DNA from: Daphnia carinata | Lineage: Eukaryota; Arthropoda; Branchiopoda; Diplostraca; Daphniidae | Length of the DNA stretch: 64,000 nt | Assembly (NCBI RefSeq): GCF_022539665.2 | Contig: NC_081336.1 | Location: forward strand, 4,170,221 to 4,234,220 | Direction: 5' to 3' | In this document: piece after piece, positions 49,810 to 59,032 of the stretch | Position numbering within the stretch: the first letter of the stretch is position 1 | Layout: each line of letters opens with the position of its first letter | Translations under genes and position numbers: made by a program | The notes under the pieces: generated by a model | Seen by the model: only the letters and a program-made list of their open reading frames with translations | What the model was told of the DNA's origin: nothing | Databases searched by the model: none

Positions 49810-50852
49810 ATGAATTATTCACGGCAATGGCGATATAAGATGTTTCTTGGATTGATGATTCTTTACATGGCATCGGCTTGTATAGTGGCCTTAACTTTGT
49901 TATGGACCACAGTGGCACAGTACAGAATTAAAAATCTAAATGATATTTCCGAGAATCAATACCTAGTCCCAATCTGTGCTCCAAGCAAATCGGATACAGA
50001 CACAGATCCACACATGAATTGTCATTTGCTTGACAGTTTAATATATGAAAAATTTATTGCCAATGGTTGGACAAAAATAGTCTACAGTGCCAAGGTGGAT
50101 AGTCAATCAATAGCTATCAAAACAGTCAATTTAAAAGGAAAAGATGTCACTGATTGTGCCAAAACCAATTCTGTGCTTGCGTGCCATAACAAAGCAGTTG
50201 AAAAATTAGTCAGAGAAATTAGTCTTTTAAAACAGCTGAAGCATGCAACCATAATTCAGCTCAAACATTATTGTACTAAGACAGCAGAAGAGAGCCCTTG
50301 CATGAAATATGCAGTCATTGCTACTGAAATTGGTGAACCATTGACCAATCTAAAACTTCTGCAAATGACATGGAATCAACGAAGACAAATCATTGTAGAT
50401 CTTGCCACTTTGGTTAACTATGCCCAGCAAAGCCCCATTGGTGTTTTGGGCTTACCCGATTTAAGAAGACCACAATTTGTGTTAGTGAATGGCCATATAA
50501 AACTGACTGATCTCGACGATATCATCGTCGGGGAGCCTAGTTGTGCAACTAATAATGATTGCTCAAGTATGGTGTTTTTTCATGAACAAGTTTTGCTAAC
50601 CCCATGCATTTAACTGAACATTTTCATTTTAAAACAGACTTCAACATTACCATCAAGTGTATTTCAAGTCGATGTGAAGGATACAACTCAAAATTAAATA
50701 TTCAGAAGTCTTTCCAGGAATTTGGACCATACATTTTTCTAATGGAAGGTGTCCCTAGAGAGAAGCGAATGAACCTTGATAGGCTCCGTCAGTTGTGGCA
50801 GCAGAACAACGTGACTACAGAGCAGTTGCTGTCAGATGCCAAATTGCTATGA
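49810..50852 (+). CDS. PKDCC: PKDCC/VLK-like secretory-pathway protein kinase
   Basis: Probable extracellular/Golgi tyrosine kinase of the PKDCC (vertebrate lonesome kinase) branch, related to FAM69/DIPK. Exons 49,810-50,566 and 50,638-50,852 (71-bp intron) give 323 aa. An N-terminal signal-anchor covers about residues 11-35. The kinase fold shows AIK with Lys104, a helix-C Glu136 (LVREISLL), and LTDLDD at 232-237 where DFG would be. The usual HRD is replaced by a PDLRRPQFVLVNG segment, which is typical of this family. GWTKIVY at 86-92 and the Cys-containing tail also fit. The C-terminal extension of vertebrate PKDCC is missing. It transcribes away from optix and convergently with SART1. The start is chosen because it immediately precedes the membrane anchor. 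Family assignment is from memory of motifs. Confidence 0.85.
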
Positions 50853-50950
50853 AACCTTTCACTTTTTCCCTTTGCCAGGTTTCACTATTGACGTTCTGTG
50901 TACAAAAATATTTTTAACACTAGTTATGTTATATTAACTGACGTCAAAAC

Positions 50951-53769
50951 TTACGGTGCCATTTTCCCGCTAAGAACCACGTATGGGCTTTGCAATTCTT
51001 TCTGCTTGTCCTGCAATTTTTTTAACGTGTTTAATGGTGTATCTGTCGACGACATTCGGTTCATTAACTGTAAAACAAGAAAAACTGTTAACACAATAAT
51101 ATGAATGGATAAATAAAGAATAAATCCATAAACTTACCATTTTGTCTTCATCCTTTTTGGCTCGCTTTTCGGATTTAAGCTTGCCAGATCCTTTTCCATG
51201 AAATTTGTGTGATAGATGCCTATGATGTCGAAAGCATGTTCAAGAAACAAGAAGATGAATCAACATCCACAGAGGCGAAGAAAAATGGAATTAATAAAAG
51301 ACAAAGAAATGGAATGAAAAGCAAAAAAAAAAAAAATTAAAAGGGAAACATACCGGAAAGCTTCTTTTGTCGACATGGGTTTGCCATTATCGTCCATGTA
51401 TTCGAGTTTTGGCAAAGGTTTATAGCCTTCTTTGTCTTTGAATTCAACAACCGGACCATCGAACCGATTTCTTCTGGAGTACTTATCATCTTCCCTAAGA
51501 TAAAATAAAAGTTTGTTTATTTTTTTAAATTCTGATTTCAGGGACCACTAGGCAGAAATTGGAACTAAACCTACGTTGCTTTGTCTTCTATTGTGTAACG
51601 CTGCGCTTGCAATTCTTGTGCGGATTTGGAAATTACAATCCTCTTTTTCTCCTCTTTCTCGAGGTAGCCTTTGCTCATGGCCAATTTTAGAGCAGCCGCC
51701 ATTCCCGAGCCGACATCAGGTTCTTCATCCAATATAACGGTAGCGTTATCTGATGTTAAAATAATTGATTTAACGTCACACGTTTCTTTCAAACGTAATA
51801 TTTATGCATACCTTTTTCGTGACGATCAACATCCATGCTGTCGTCGGATCCTTGCTCGTTATCGCGTTCCAATACGTTCCATCCTCCGCGTTCCTGAAGT
51901 CTTTCGGCTTCCCTCTTCCGTTCTTCTTTTTCTTGATTTCTTCTACGTTCTTCTGCTAACTGTCGCTCAAAATCCTGATACAAAAGTAAATATACTAACA
52001 AAAAAGGGAAAGAACATCTTGCAATGGTGTACCATTAACTCATCTTCGTCTTCGTCACGATTTCCTGCCATGCCATATGTAGGAATATCTCCAAGAGTTC
52101 GACAAAACTCTGCCGTTGCATTAAGTATGATACTACTTTTCATCGGGTCTTCTTCCATACTTTCGTTTTCTTCAACTGGTTCGCGTTTTATTGACCTCGC
52201 CACTGTAGTCATGTCCCATTGCTCAACCTTTTTTTCTTTGAGCTTGTTCGCCTTCATTATTGCTTGTCGAATTTCTTTTTGTGACTCTTCTATTGTGACC
52301 TTGAAACCGCTCAAATCTGAAGTGAGCAATACGTTATGAGTAACATTTATATATGCACTATGAACAAAGTGGGGCGAACGCACCTTCCACAGCCTCTTCC
52401 TCCATTTTCCTCTTTCGAGATCCTAAGTCTGATGAAACTACTTCTTCTCCTGTTCCTTGAATAAGATCGTCGGCTTTTAATACACGATTGCCCTTCGTTC
52501 CACCTTTTTTCACGCGACGCTTTACTTTCTTGAAGGAAACCATTTCTTCTGCCGTATAGTACTCAGAGGCAATTTGCAGCGGCCGGGATTCTAGCGACTC
52601 AATTTTCTTCTGCTGCAATAGTAATTTGTCTTTCATCAACTTTTGCGCTTTTAGTTTGGCTTCTTCATCACCAGCTTTACCTAAAGGTTAACAATATTTA
52701 AGAGTAGTTAACGGATATTCCATCATTAGAACAAATTACACTATTAATTATTGCACCTAACAGTGCTTACCTAGAACGAAGCTGTCTCTTTTTTCTCCAT
52801 CTATTTCAGTGTCATATTTAGCCAGAAGATTTTGGATTTTGGAATACCCAATTCATCAACTTCTTCTTCTTCAAAAGGCTGGTAACCAGGTCTCTGTTTC
52901 TTGATTTCATTGTTCTTTTTGTATCTTTCTGTATCTATCAGATTTACATTTACAAGGACGTCCCCTTCCTCTTGCAATATGTTCTGATCTTTCAGAGTCA
53001 ATACAACATCTTTTCCTTCTAATATGTTTTCCTATTTTTGGAAGAAAAATTATGAACACATGGCCCAAAGCAAGAACTGGAATAGCTGGCTATCAAACTC
53101 ACCCTGTCATGTTCCACTTTTAATCCTCGCAGATCTTTGCTAGTGTATGCTTTGGCTTTTTGTTTTATCAATTCTGTTGTTACCATATCCGCAACACCAA
53201 ATGCTTCATCCATTTCTTCAAGCATTTTTGCCCGTTTTGCAGCCTCTTCTTTTTGTTTCTGCAATTTCCTGGATTTTTCCACCCAGCTAACAGCATCATC
53301 ATCTTCTGTTGTTGCTGTTTGCACAATGGTACGCACTTGTGCAAGCTTTTGTTCAATTTTTCTTTTTTCCCGTCTTTCATCCAGCTTACGTCTTAACTCT
53401 TCTGTTGTCTTTTTTTCACGCAAGTTCTCTAAATAATAAATTATTATTTGAATATCGATGAGTGTGTATGCACATTGCATAATGCACAGTACCTGCCGGG
53501 ACATGAACATCTTTTTTATCAGAACTGGATTCGACAGTGGAATTTTTTTCTCCAGTTTCCAATGGCTTCAAACCAAGTTTGGCTCTTATTCTGTTAGTTT
53601 CTTCAACTGATATAGAAGTTTCATTGGTAGAATTAGCTGTTGGTCTGTCATCTTCCGCTGAATTTGGATTGCTTCCCTTTCCTAAGAGAAAAATTATATT
53701 ATAGATTTTGTTTTGTTGGAATAAACAAAAATTCCTACCTGTCACAGGTTTCTCTTTGCGCGACGCCAT
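50951..53769 (-). CDS. SART1: SART1 / SNU66, U4/U6.U5 tri-snRNP splicing factor (frameshift in exon 4)
   Basis: Nuclear spliceosome component that brings the tri-snRNP to the pre-spliceosome. Eleven exons: 53,769-53,739, 53,681-53,493, 53,428-53,103, 53,031-52,771, 52,680-52,384, 52,316-52,033, 51,974-51,812, 51,749-51,575, 51,494-51,354, 51,219-51,138 and 51,067-50,951; about 688 aa. Family hallmarks: Lys/Glu-rich coiled N-terminal half, [60 protein letters not shown] and PYVVLSG near the end. All phases agree except in exon 4, where frame changes near 52,830 between PKSKI and [10 protein letters not shown], so the summed coding length is one base short of a multiple of three. This may be sequencing error, a real indel or an unusual splice. 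The start ATG opens [11 protein letters not shown]; two further in-frame upstream codons are less likely. Confidence 0.93.
51112..51124 (+). terminator. Tandem poly(A) signals for the PKDCC-like kinase
   Basis: Two AATAAA hexamers (51,112-51,117 and 51,119-51,124), about 260 bp past the kinase stop codon. They fall inside the last intron of SART1 on the other strand, so a transcript ending here would be antisense to the SART1 terminal exon. Confidence 0.55.
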
Positions 53770-54191
53770 CAAATTTGTAAAAATTAGTCTGAAAGAAACC
53801 GACAATTGTTCGATAGTAGTTTGTGAAGTCGGAGTCGCAAAGCGTACTTATTCGTCTGTTATTTATGAACCAACTGCCATCTACTGATAAAATGGATCTC
53901 TGTTTATTCAAAACGTAGTGTTGCAACGAAAGTAATTCCGCATTTTGTTCTTCTGCAAATGCTGCCGCCATCTACCGGTCAGATTCCTAGTTAATTCTCT
54001 AAAGGCAGCTTTACACATTCGAGCCATATATATATAAACATTTCTTATTATTTCATCATTAACGGACAGTTTCAAGAGTTATTGTGAAGAAGAAAATTCG
54101 GGAGAAGATGTTGTTGAGTCCACTAGGCGGAACGGACTTGCAGTTCCAGCTACGAGGAATGTTCTTCGAAAACTATAAGTTCGACCCACCC
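53770..54191. other. SART1 promoter side, with a short plus-strand frame
   Basis: Upstream of SART1. A TATATATATAAA stretch at about 54,028-54,039 is followed on the plus strand by an ATG at 54,084 (an alternative at 54,108) and a protein-like frame (MLLSPLGGTDLQFQLRGMFF and onward) that would stop just after the MITE insertion point if the MITE were removed. I do not recognise the product. It may be a gene remnant or chance. Confidence 0.3.
54184..54191. repeat. 8-bp target-site duplication (left), ACCCACCC
   Basis: Identical to 54,616-54,623 on the other side of the MITE. An 8-bp duplication is the hallmark of hAT-superfamily insertion. Confidence 0.9.
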
Positions 54192-54615
54192 CAGACTTGC
54201 CGCGCCGATCAATTTTCCGATCTCGATCTCCGATCCGATCTTTTGAGTTTGATCGGATCGCCGATCAAGATCGGCCGATCATTTTTACCGATCTTTTTGT
54301 ACGACATCTAGCGCTCAAAATTTACACTATTTAACGAATTTAGCATTGGCTGTCACAGCGACAGTCACTGACGGCCATTGAGGGTGAACACTAAACAGCT
54401 TCCCTCAATTGGCATTCGCAAAAATAGTAGTGAAAGAGTACCATGTGGCTGCAAAATCGACAGCTAGATGACGAAAAGTTTGATCGCTCAAAAAGATCGG
54501 ATCGCGATCATTTTTTTGGGATCGCCGATCTTTCTCAAAAGATCGGATCGGCGATCATTTTTTGATCGAAGATCGGATCGGCGATCAATTTTTGATCGCG
54601 ATCGCGGCAAGTCTG
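54192..54615. mobile_element. Complete non-autonomous hAT-type MITE (424 bp)
   Basis: Perfect 13-bp terminal inverted repeats CAGACTTGCCGCG / CGCGGCAAGTCTG, extended by imperfect inverted arms of roughly 130-140 bp packed with GATCGG/CCGATC words, around a unique core of about 150 bp. It is flanked by a perfect 8-bp duplication ACCCACCC. No open frame of transposase size is present, so it depends on a partner element. The perfect termini and duplication suggest a fairly recent insertion. The superfamily is inferred from duplication length and the CAG terminus. Confidence 0.9.
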
Positions 54616-54623
54616 ACCCACCC
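54616..54623. repeat. 8-bp target-site duplication (right), ACCCACCC
   Basis: Exact copy of 54,184-54,191, directly abutting the right terminus of the MITE. Confidence 0.9.
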
Positions 54624-54766
54624 TATTGAAAATACCGAAGCACCGGGTTTAACCGATCATTATAAGAAGACCTTCCTTCCTTTGTGTAGTTAATCGATAT
54701 ATTAAATTCGAACTGAAATCATCGAAATATAAAAAGAATAATGAACAAATGATTTAGGAGCCAAAT

Positions 54767-54772
54767 TTTATT
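54767..54772 (-). terminator. Poly(A) signal AATAAA for the 526-residue gene
   Basis: AATAAA on the minus strand about 90 bp past the stop codon at 54,860, an ordinary distance for a short 3'UTR. Confidence 0.6.
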
Positions 54773-54859
54773 TGAGATTTTGCTGACAGAACAGTTTGTT
54801 TTACAAGGCAAGAGACACATTAATTCCGCATTTCTGTGAAATTAAAACAACAACGTTTG

Positions 54860-56440
54860 TTAGTTGCTCTCTTTGTAAGGAGGAGCCTTCAACAAGTTCT
54901 CGTAGATTTCCATAAGGGATGGTGATTTTGAACGCTTGCGTCCTTGGTTTTTGAATGGTTTTTTCGGTGGCAGCTCATCGCCAGGCATTATCCCCTTTTT
55001 CTCCAAAGCCTTTCTGATCCTTTCCTTTTTCGATCCATAACCCGGAGGATATTTCCTCGTTGCACCTTCGACGGACGACGGCCCTGCCATCGGCTGATTT
55101 TCTACCGCCTCTTTTGCCATTTCTAGCAATTCCTCTTTCTTTTCTTCAACCGATGGCATGGCACTCTCTTCGATCACCGCCGATTCCTTTTCCTCAACCA
55201 ATGGAATAACAACCTTTTCGATAATTGACAATCCCGTTTCCGTGACCGCTGGAACACCAGGCTCTTCAGTCACACGAGGCACTTCGGATTCCGGCTGCTT
55301 GACAGCAACCTCCTCAGTTTGTCCTGTTCCTTCGTTTTCTGGTTTCCCTTGGCCCAAAATGGGATCAACCAATGAATGCCACATGCGGAAGATTAGTCCA
55401 GGATCCTCAGCTCCGGCTGGCATTTCGGCAGCGGTGGCCGGGAGCTGGACGATCTGTTCTTTCTCGGCAGTGACCTCTTTCACTTCGGTGTCTTTAATCG
55501 GAACGTCGTTTTCTGGTTTTGTGGACAGAAAAACCGGGAAATCAGTGGTTGTACAAATTGCAATAAATGGTTGCACTGGTTGTAATTCACGGCTCATTAA
55601 TTCAGAGTCCTCCGCTCCGGCTGGCATTTCTGCTCTAGTTTCCGGAAGCTCGGCGACTTGTTCTTTCTCGTCAATGACCTCTTTCTCTTTTACTTCGATT
55701 TCTTCAATGAGCACGTTTTCTTGCGGCTTTGTTGGCGGTAAGACCGGACCAACCACCGATTGCCTTTCGCGGCTCAATAATCCAGGATCGACTGATCCGC
55801 TTGGCATTTCTGCTGCTTTCTCAGGGATCTCAGGGATTTCATGAGGCGCTTGAGGGCTCTCGGCCGTCAACTCTTCCGGTTTGCTGGTGGCTTCTTTAAC
55901 GTGCTTGCTGTCCGGTTTCTGTTGTCCAGTAACAGATTCATCGTCCGTAGTTTGTGTTCCGGTGGATTTGCGGGTTTTGCTGGGTAAAATGGGCCGGAAA
56001 GGCTTGGCGTGACTAGCTGGTATGGGTCGAGCCTTGAAAGACTTGTTTTGTAAATCTTCTTGTGTCTTTCTTGTGCCCGGCAACGGCTTGATGTACAGAA
56101 CCGGAGTGGGCTCAATCTTGATGGACGAATCCCAAGGCGGGCGGTTCTGGATAGTCAATGGTCCGGTGTTTCCTGTTGCGGAGACGGCCTTTCCAAAGCT
56201 GGGTTTCTTTTTGTCCGGTTTGCTGTGTACAGCCGGTACATTCTGCGCCTTCAAGCTGGCGGGTCTCCGGTGGTCCACGACGCATTTAACGAAAGGGAAT
56301 TCCTTTTTGGAGCCAGGAAGTTGTCTAAGTGTGGAATTCATTTTCGATTTGCAAAGAACTTTTTGTTTTTGCTTTTGAAATAGTTCAAAATCACGAAAAT
56401 TCTGCCAAAATGGACGCGCTTTTATCCCAAATTGATTCAT
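54860..56440 (-). CDS. Unassigned 526-residue Pro/Glu/Lys-rich protein with internal repeats
   Basis: A single uninterrupted frame of 526 codons, far longer than chance here, with a poly(A) signal close behind. I do not recognise the family. The N-terminal part has two related segments, SLKAQNVPAVHSKP (about 62-75) and SFKARPIPASHAKP (about 134-147). The second resembles the FKARPxP type of motif seen in TPX2-like microtubule proteins, which is only a suggestion. Residues about 210-380 hold three diverged repeats, each opening AEMPxGxxDxxL (near 210, 270 and 338) and followed by KPxEN and EVKE segments. The C-terminus is basic (KKERIRKALEKKG, RKRSKS) and probably disordered. ATG at 56,440 is the first in frame; Met34 (56,341) is an alternative start. 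It lies on the same strand as SART1, upstream of it. Confidence 0.72.
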   Translation of the reverse strand: MNQFGIKARPFWQNFRDFELFQKQKQKVLCKSKMNSTLRQLPGSKKEFPFVKCVVDHRRPASLKAQNVPAVHSKPDKKKPSFGKAVSATGNTGPLTIQNRPPWDSSIKIEPTPVLYIKPLPGTRKTQEDLQNKSFKARPIPASHAKPFRPILPSKTRKSTGTQTTDDESVTGQQKPDSKHVKEATSKPEELTAESPQAPHEIPEIPEKAAEMPSGSVDPGLLSRERQSVVGPVLPPTKPQENVLIEEIEVKEKEVIDEKEQVAELPETRAEMPAGAEDSELMSRELQPVQPFIAICTTTDFPVFLSTKPENDVPIKDTEVKEVTAEKEQIVQLPATAAEMPAGAEDPGLIFRMWHSLVDPILGQGKPENEGTGQTEEVAVKQPESEVPRVTEEPGVPAVTETGLSIIEKVVIPLVEEKESAVIEESAMPSVEEKKEELLEMAKEAVENQPMAGPSSVEGATRKYPPGYGSKKERIRKALEKKGIMPGDELPPKKPFKNQGRKRSKSPSLMEIYENLLKAPPYKESN

Positions 56441-56815
56441 GACAGGAACTCACGTATCCAATCTATCGGTTTATTTTCCATTTTTTAAAAATATTTTCTG
56501 GTTGAAACGTGTTAGGTTAACGAAATATGAAAATTTGCATTTTTAAAAACAATACTCAATTATTTTCAAGCTTCAATTGTTAATTCAAACATGTTTATTC
56601 AAGAAATATTGTGAGAGATACGAAATTTTCTTTGGCTGGTCTCAGGCCTATACTGACGCTTGGCATATGGATAGTGTAGTGCTGTTTCATAAAAAATTAA
56701 GATTTAAATTCGATTGAATCACAATTTGTTTTCGGCAGAGGTGAGGGTGCCAATTGCTTGTGAAGGTGAGAGTTTTTTCTTTTTAGAAAGAAAAAAGAAT
56801 GTAAAGAGTTTCTTT

Positions 56816-56958
56816 TTATGGCAATCCGTTATTCTAAGGTAATTCTAAGCACACGTTTACGTATTCTAGCCATATAAAAATAAAAATTTTTAAATTAATA
56901 GCTTTATTTATTATTATTTAATTTTAATTAATTTTTGGGAGTAAACGGATTGCCATAA
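56816..56958. mobile_element. Small TA-flanked inverted-repeat element (MITE-like, ~140 bp)
   Basis: TTATGGCAATCCGTT at the left end and its exact complement AACGGATTGCCATAA at the right. Read as TA-TGGCAATCCGTT...AACGGATTGCCA-TA, it fits a TA-target insertion such as a Tc1/mariner-derived MITE. The interior is AT-rich and non-coding. Without a second copy in the window, mobility is inferred. Confidence 0.6.
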
Positions 56959-57467
56959 CCGCTACTTTTAGGTATCGGACAGGTTATCAGACAGGTCTGA
57001 TTAACAACACGGTTTACTCCCACATCCACGCACAGATTTTAGGACTTTTCTTTCCTATTGATTCAATTTGAGTGCTTACCCGTTTCCAAGAAACTCAGAT
57101 CGCCCTAGTAAGTGAAATCCGTCTGATTTCGGTATTGGTATTTGATACTGAAATCTATACGGAATATCCCTTTGAAAACAGTTCCAATGTCGTACAGCAG
57201 TTATTTTTTTTAGTTTTCGTTATTTCGTTTAACATACTAAGTTTATACTGTTTTCATTTGCAGTTTTAATGCGTATGGTCGCCATTTTTTGCGTACCGTT
57301 GTTATAAATAACATTGCGCCTGGATTTTCCGTCTCCAAACCGTTTTGGTCTTAAATTTTTTTTTATTTTTAATGCTTTGTGTGGAAACACGTAGCGGTAG
57401 CGTCTCGAAACTAGATTTTTGGTAAGTCGAGCGACATAGCGTCATCGTCAACCATAGCGACGAGTAT

Positions 57468-57495
57468 TTAGTACTTAGTGCTTAGTGCTTAGTAT
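57468..57495 (+). repeat. Four tandem heptamers TTAGTRY
   Basis: TTAGTAC, TTAGTGC, TTAGTGC, TTAGTAT in direct succession. The period of seven, and TTAG at the start of each unit, superficially recall telomeric repeats, but the arthropod telomere unit is TTAGG. The tract is probably a chance mini-satellite. Confidence 0.85.
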
Positions 57496-58232
57496 TTTCT
57501 GAAAATCTGATAATTACTGTTGTGCTGATTTTCACTTACCTAAGGATTAAATAACTTGTAGAGGTAACTATTATTAATAATATGCTACACTATAATAATA
57601 AATATACTATAATAATAAGTAATAACCAAACACCCTGAAAAGGTAAAATCTTTCTTACATAGCCTACATTGTAATGCTTGTGAATGTACTGCGATGATAA
57701 CACAAAGGACGCCTCGTGTCATCCTTTCTTACATTTCCGTTGAATCCATTCTAAATTTTAATTAATATCTATTTGTTTTCTAGTCTTACATTTCAAATTA
57801 ATAACAATGTCCAGGAAACTACCAACAAAGCATCCATTACCAACAGGTCACAAGAGAGAATCAGGTGATGGTGTTATTTGTTTGAACCTATTTTCGCTAA
57901 GCATTTCACCAGAATCTCTATAAAATAATGTTTCCTTGACCAAAAATCATTTTATATTTCACTATTTACTATAATTTTTACTGAAACTTGGTAAATAAAC
58001 TTATTTTTATACTGATTGGGTTCTAGTACATAATTACATTACATACGGAATACGTACGCATTTTCTTTGCCTTTCATAAACCGTATTTAAACGGTACCAT
58101 CGTACTGAAATCAAACAGGAAAACACGTTCAAAATGAGTACGAGAAACGCTTTCAGAACTAGCACTGGCTTGTTTTGGTATAACGTTACGATTTAGGAAA
58201 ATAAAAGGATCAAAAGAAAGTCAACTATTTTC

Positions 58233-58960
58233 TTAATAATGCAATTTATAGTCTTTGCTAACGACGACATCGCGGAAACCATTTTCTTTTGAACAGGGAT
58301 TATTCCATGGGTACACGTACTTGGATAACAAAGGAAAACATCTGACCAATCCTCCAGGTCGCGGTTCTGTTGGGTAGAAACAACATCTATACCTGTGTTC
58401 GGATGGCTTGTGCATCTTCATCCACGATTCCATTTGATTCATCCATTCTGGGAGAGAAAACTCCATATGAAGTACATCCAGATCTGCATTACGTTTCTTT
58501 CTGGAAAAGGTGGGGGGTTGAGCTGCTACTTTCGCCAGATATATTAATGGAGAGAATACGATGGATAGTATAGAGATAATGCCGCGAACTATGTAGCTGA
58601 TTGTTTCAGATACATTCGATGAGACCTCCAACCATCTTCGTTCTAAACTGACAAGCGAACGAATCAAAGTCGAAGTCACTCTCGTTTGTGCCGTCTGTAG
58701 AATCACGTTCAGCCGAGATGGGTTTGCAGTTGGTGAACCGACAAGGGTTCTTTTAACACGATTTTCCTGTAACAAGCAAATATATTGGCAAATAGAATTC
58801 CCTGCTTGCCTTTAAATTTACCTCCTGAGAGGGCTGACAACTTTGTTATTGTTCAATAGTACCACTTTACCTCGATTAACTGTGTGTTGCTATCATTCTC
58901 GAATGATTTGTCACAATATATCCATGTCACAAATAAAACAAGGAAGATGAACAGACGCAT
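58233..58960 (-). CDS. Secreted or membrane-anchored 207-residue protein, RKKR site and four-Cys tail, unknown function
   Basis: Two coding exons, 58,960-58,871 and 58,766-58,233 (phase 0, 104-bp intron). Exon 1 encodes a clear signal peptide (MRLFIFLVLFVTWIYC). Later features: dibasic KR at 35-36, an NVS glycosylation sequon at 81, a hydrophobic stretch at about 88-112 that could span a membrane, a furin-type RKKR at 119-122, and a C-terminal region with cysteines spaced CC-x13-C-x14-C (158, 159, 173, 188). A 5'UTR intron (59,032-58,965, CAG|GTAAGC to GCAG|GG) lies just before the ATG. The layout resembles a processed precursor (prohormone or growth factor) or a short membrane protein. I recognise no family. 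It sits between the 526-residue gene and PRKDC on the same strand. Confidence 0.72.
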
Positions 58961-58964
58961 TTCC

Positions 58965-59032
58965 CTGCAATTTGCTGGTTTGTTGGCCATAGTCTTAACA
59001 TCGCCCACTTACGACTGAAGGACACAGCTTAC
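58965..59032 (-). other. 5'UTR intron of the secreted-protein gene
   Basis: Donor CTCAG|GTAAGC and acceptor ATTGCAG|GGAAATG lie 68 bp apart, immediately ahead of the signal-peptide ATG. Its presence supports the chosen start and the reality of the gene. Confidence 0.6.

Larger units (their letters stand above)
56441..58232. other. Intergenic region with a small MITE and a tandem heptamer
   Basis: No secure gene. It holds a 143-bp inverted-repeat element (56,816-56,958), a second inverted pair GGGAGTAAAC / GTTTACTCCC (about 56,938 and 57,012), four tandem TTAGTRY heptamers (57,468-57,495), and a possible spliced plus-strand leader (donor AGAG|GTAACT near 57,562, acceptor TTTTCTAG near 57,781) followed by a 38-codon frame starting at 57,807. 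The last item is too weak to call as a gene. Confidence 0.5.

Noticed and set aside
49640-49918. 92-codon minus-strand frame with hydrophobic stretches opposite the kinase start
   Set aside because: Overlaps the kinase leader and signal-anchor on the other strand; the hydrophobicity mirrors the complementary codons.
52801-52847. 47-nt GT-AG intron as the explanation for the SART1 frame change
   Set aside because: It restores phase but removes a conserved ILxKYDxE-type segment and would be shorter than every other intron here (58 bp and up); kept only as an alternative.
53735-53971. 78-codon minus-strand frame upstream of SART1
   Set aside because: Runs through the SART1 leader into exon 1 in a different frame; no independent support.
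57468-57495. Interstitial telomeric repeat
   Set aside because: The unit is TTAGTRY (7 bp), not the arthropod TTAGG, and there are only four copies.
57807-57923. 38-codon plus-strand frame after a possible acceptor (MSRKLPTKHPLPTGHKRESG...)
   Set aside because: Too short, no second coding exon found, and the putative leader splice sites are weak evidence alone.
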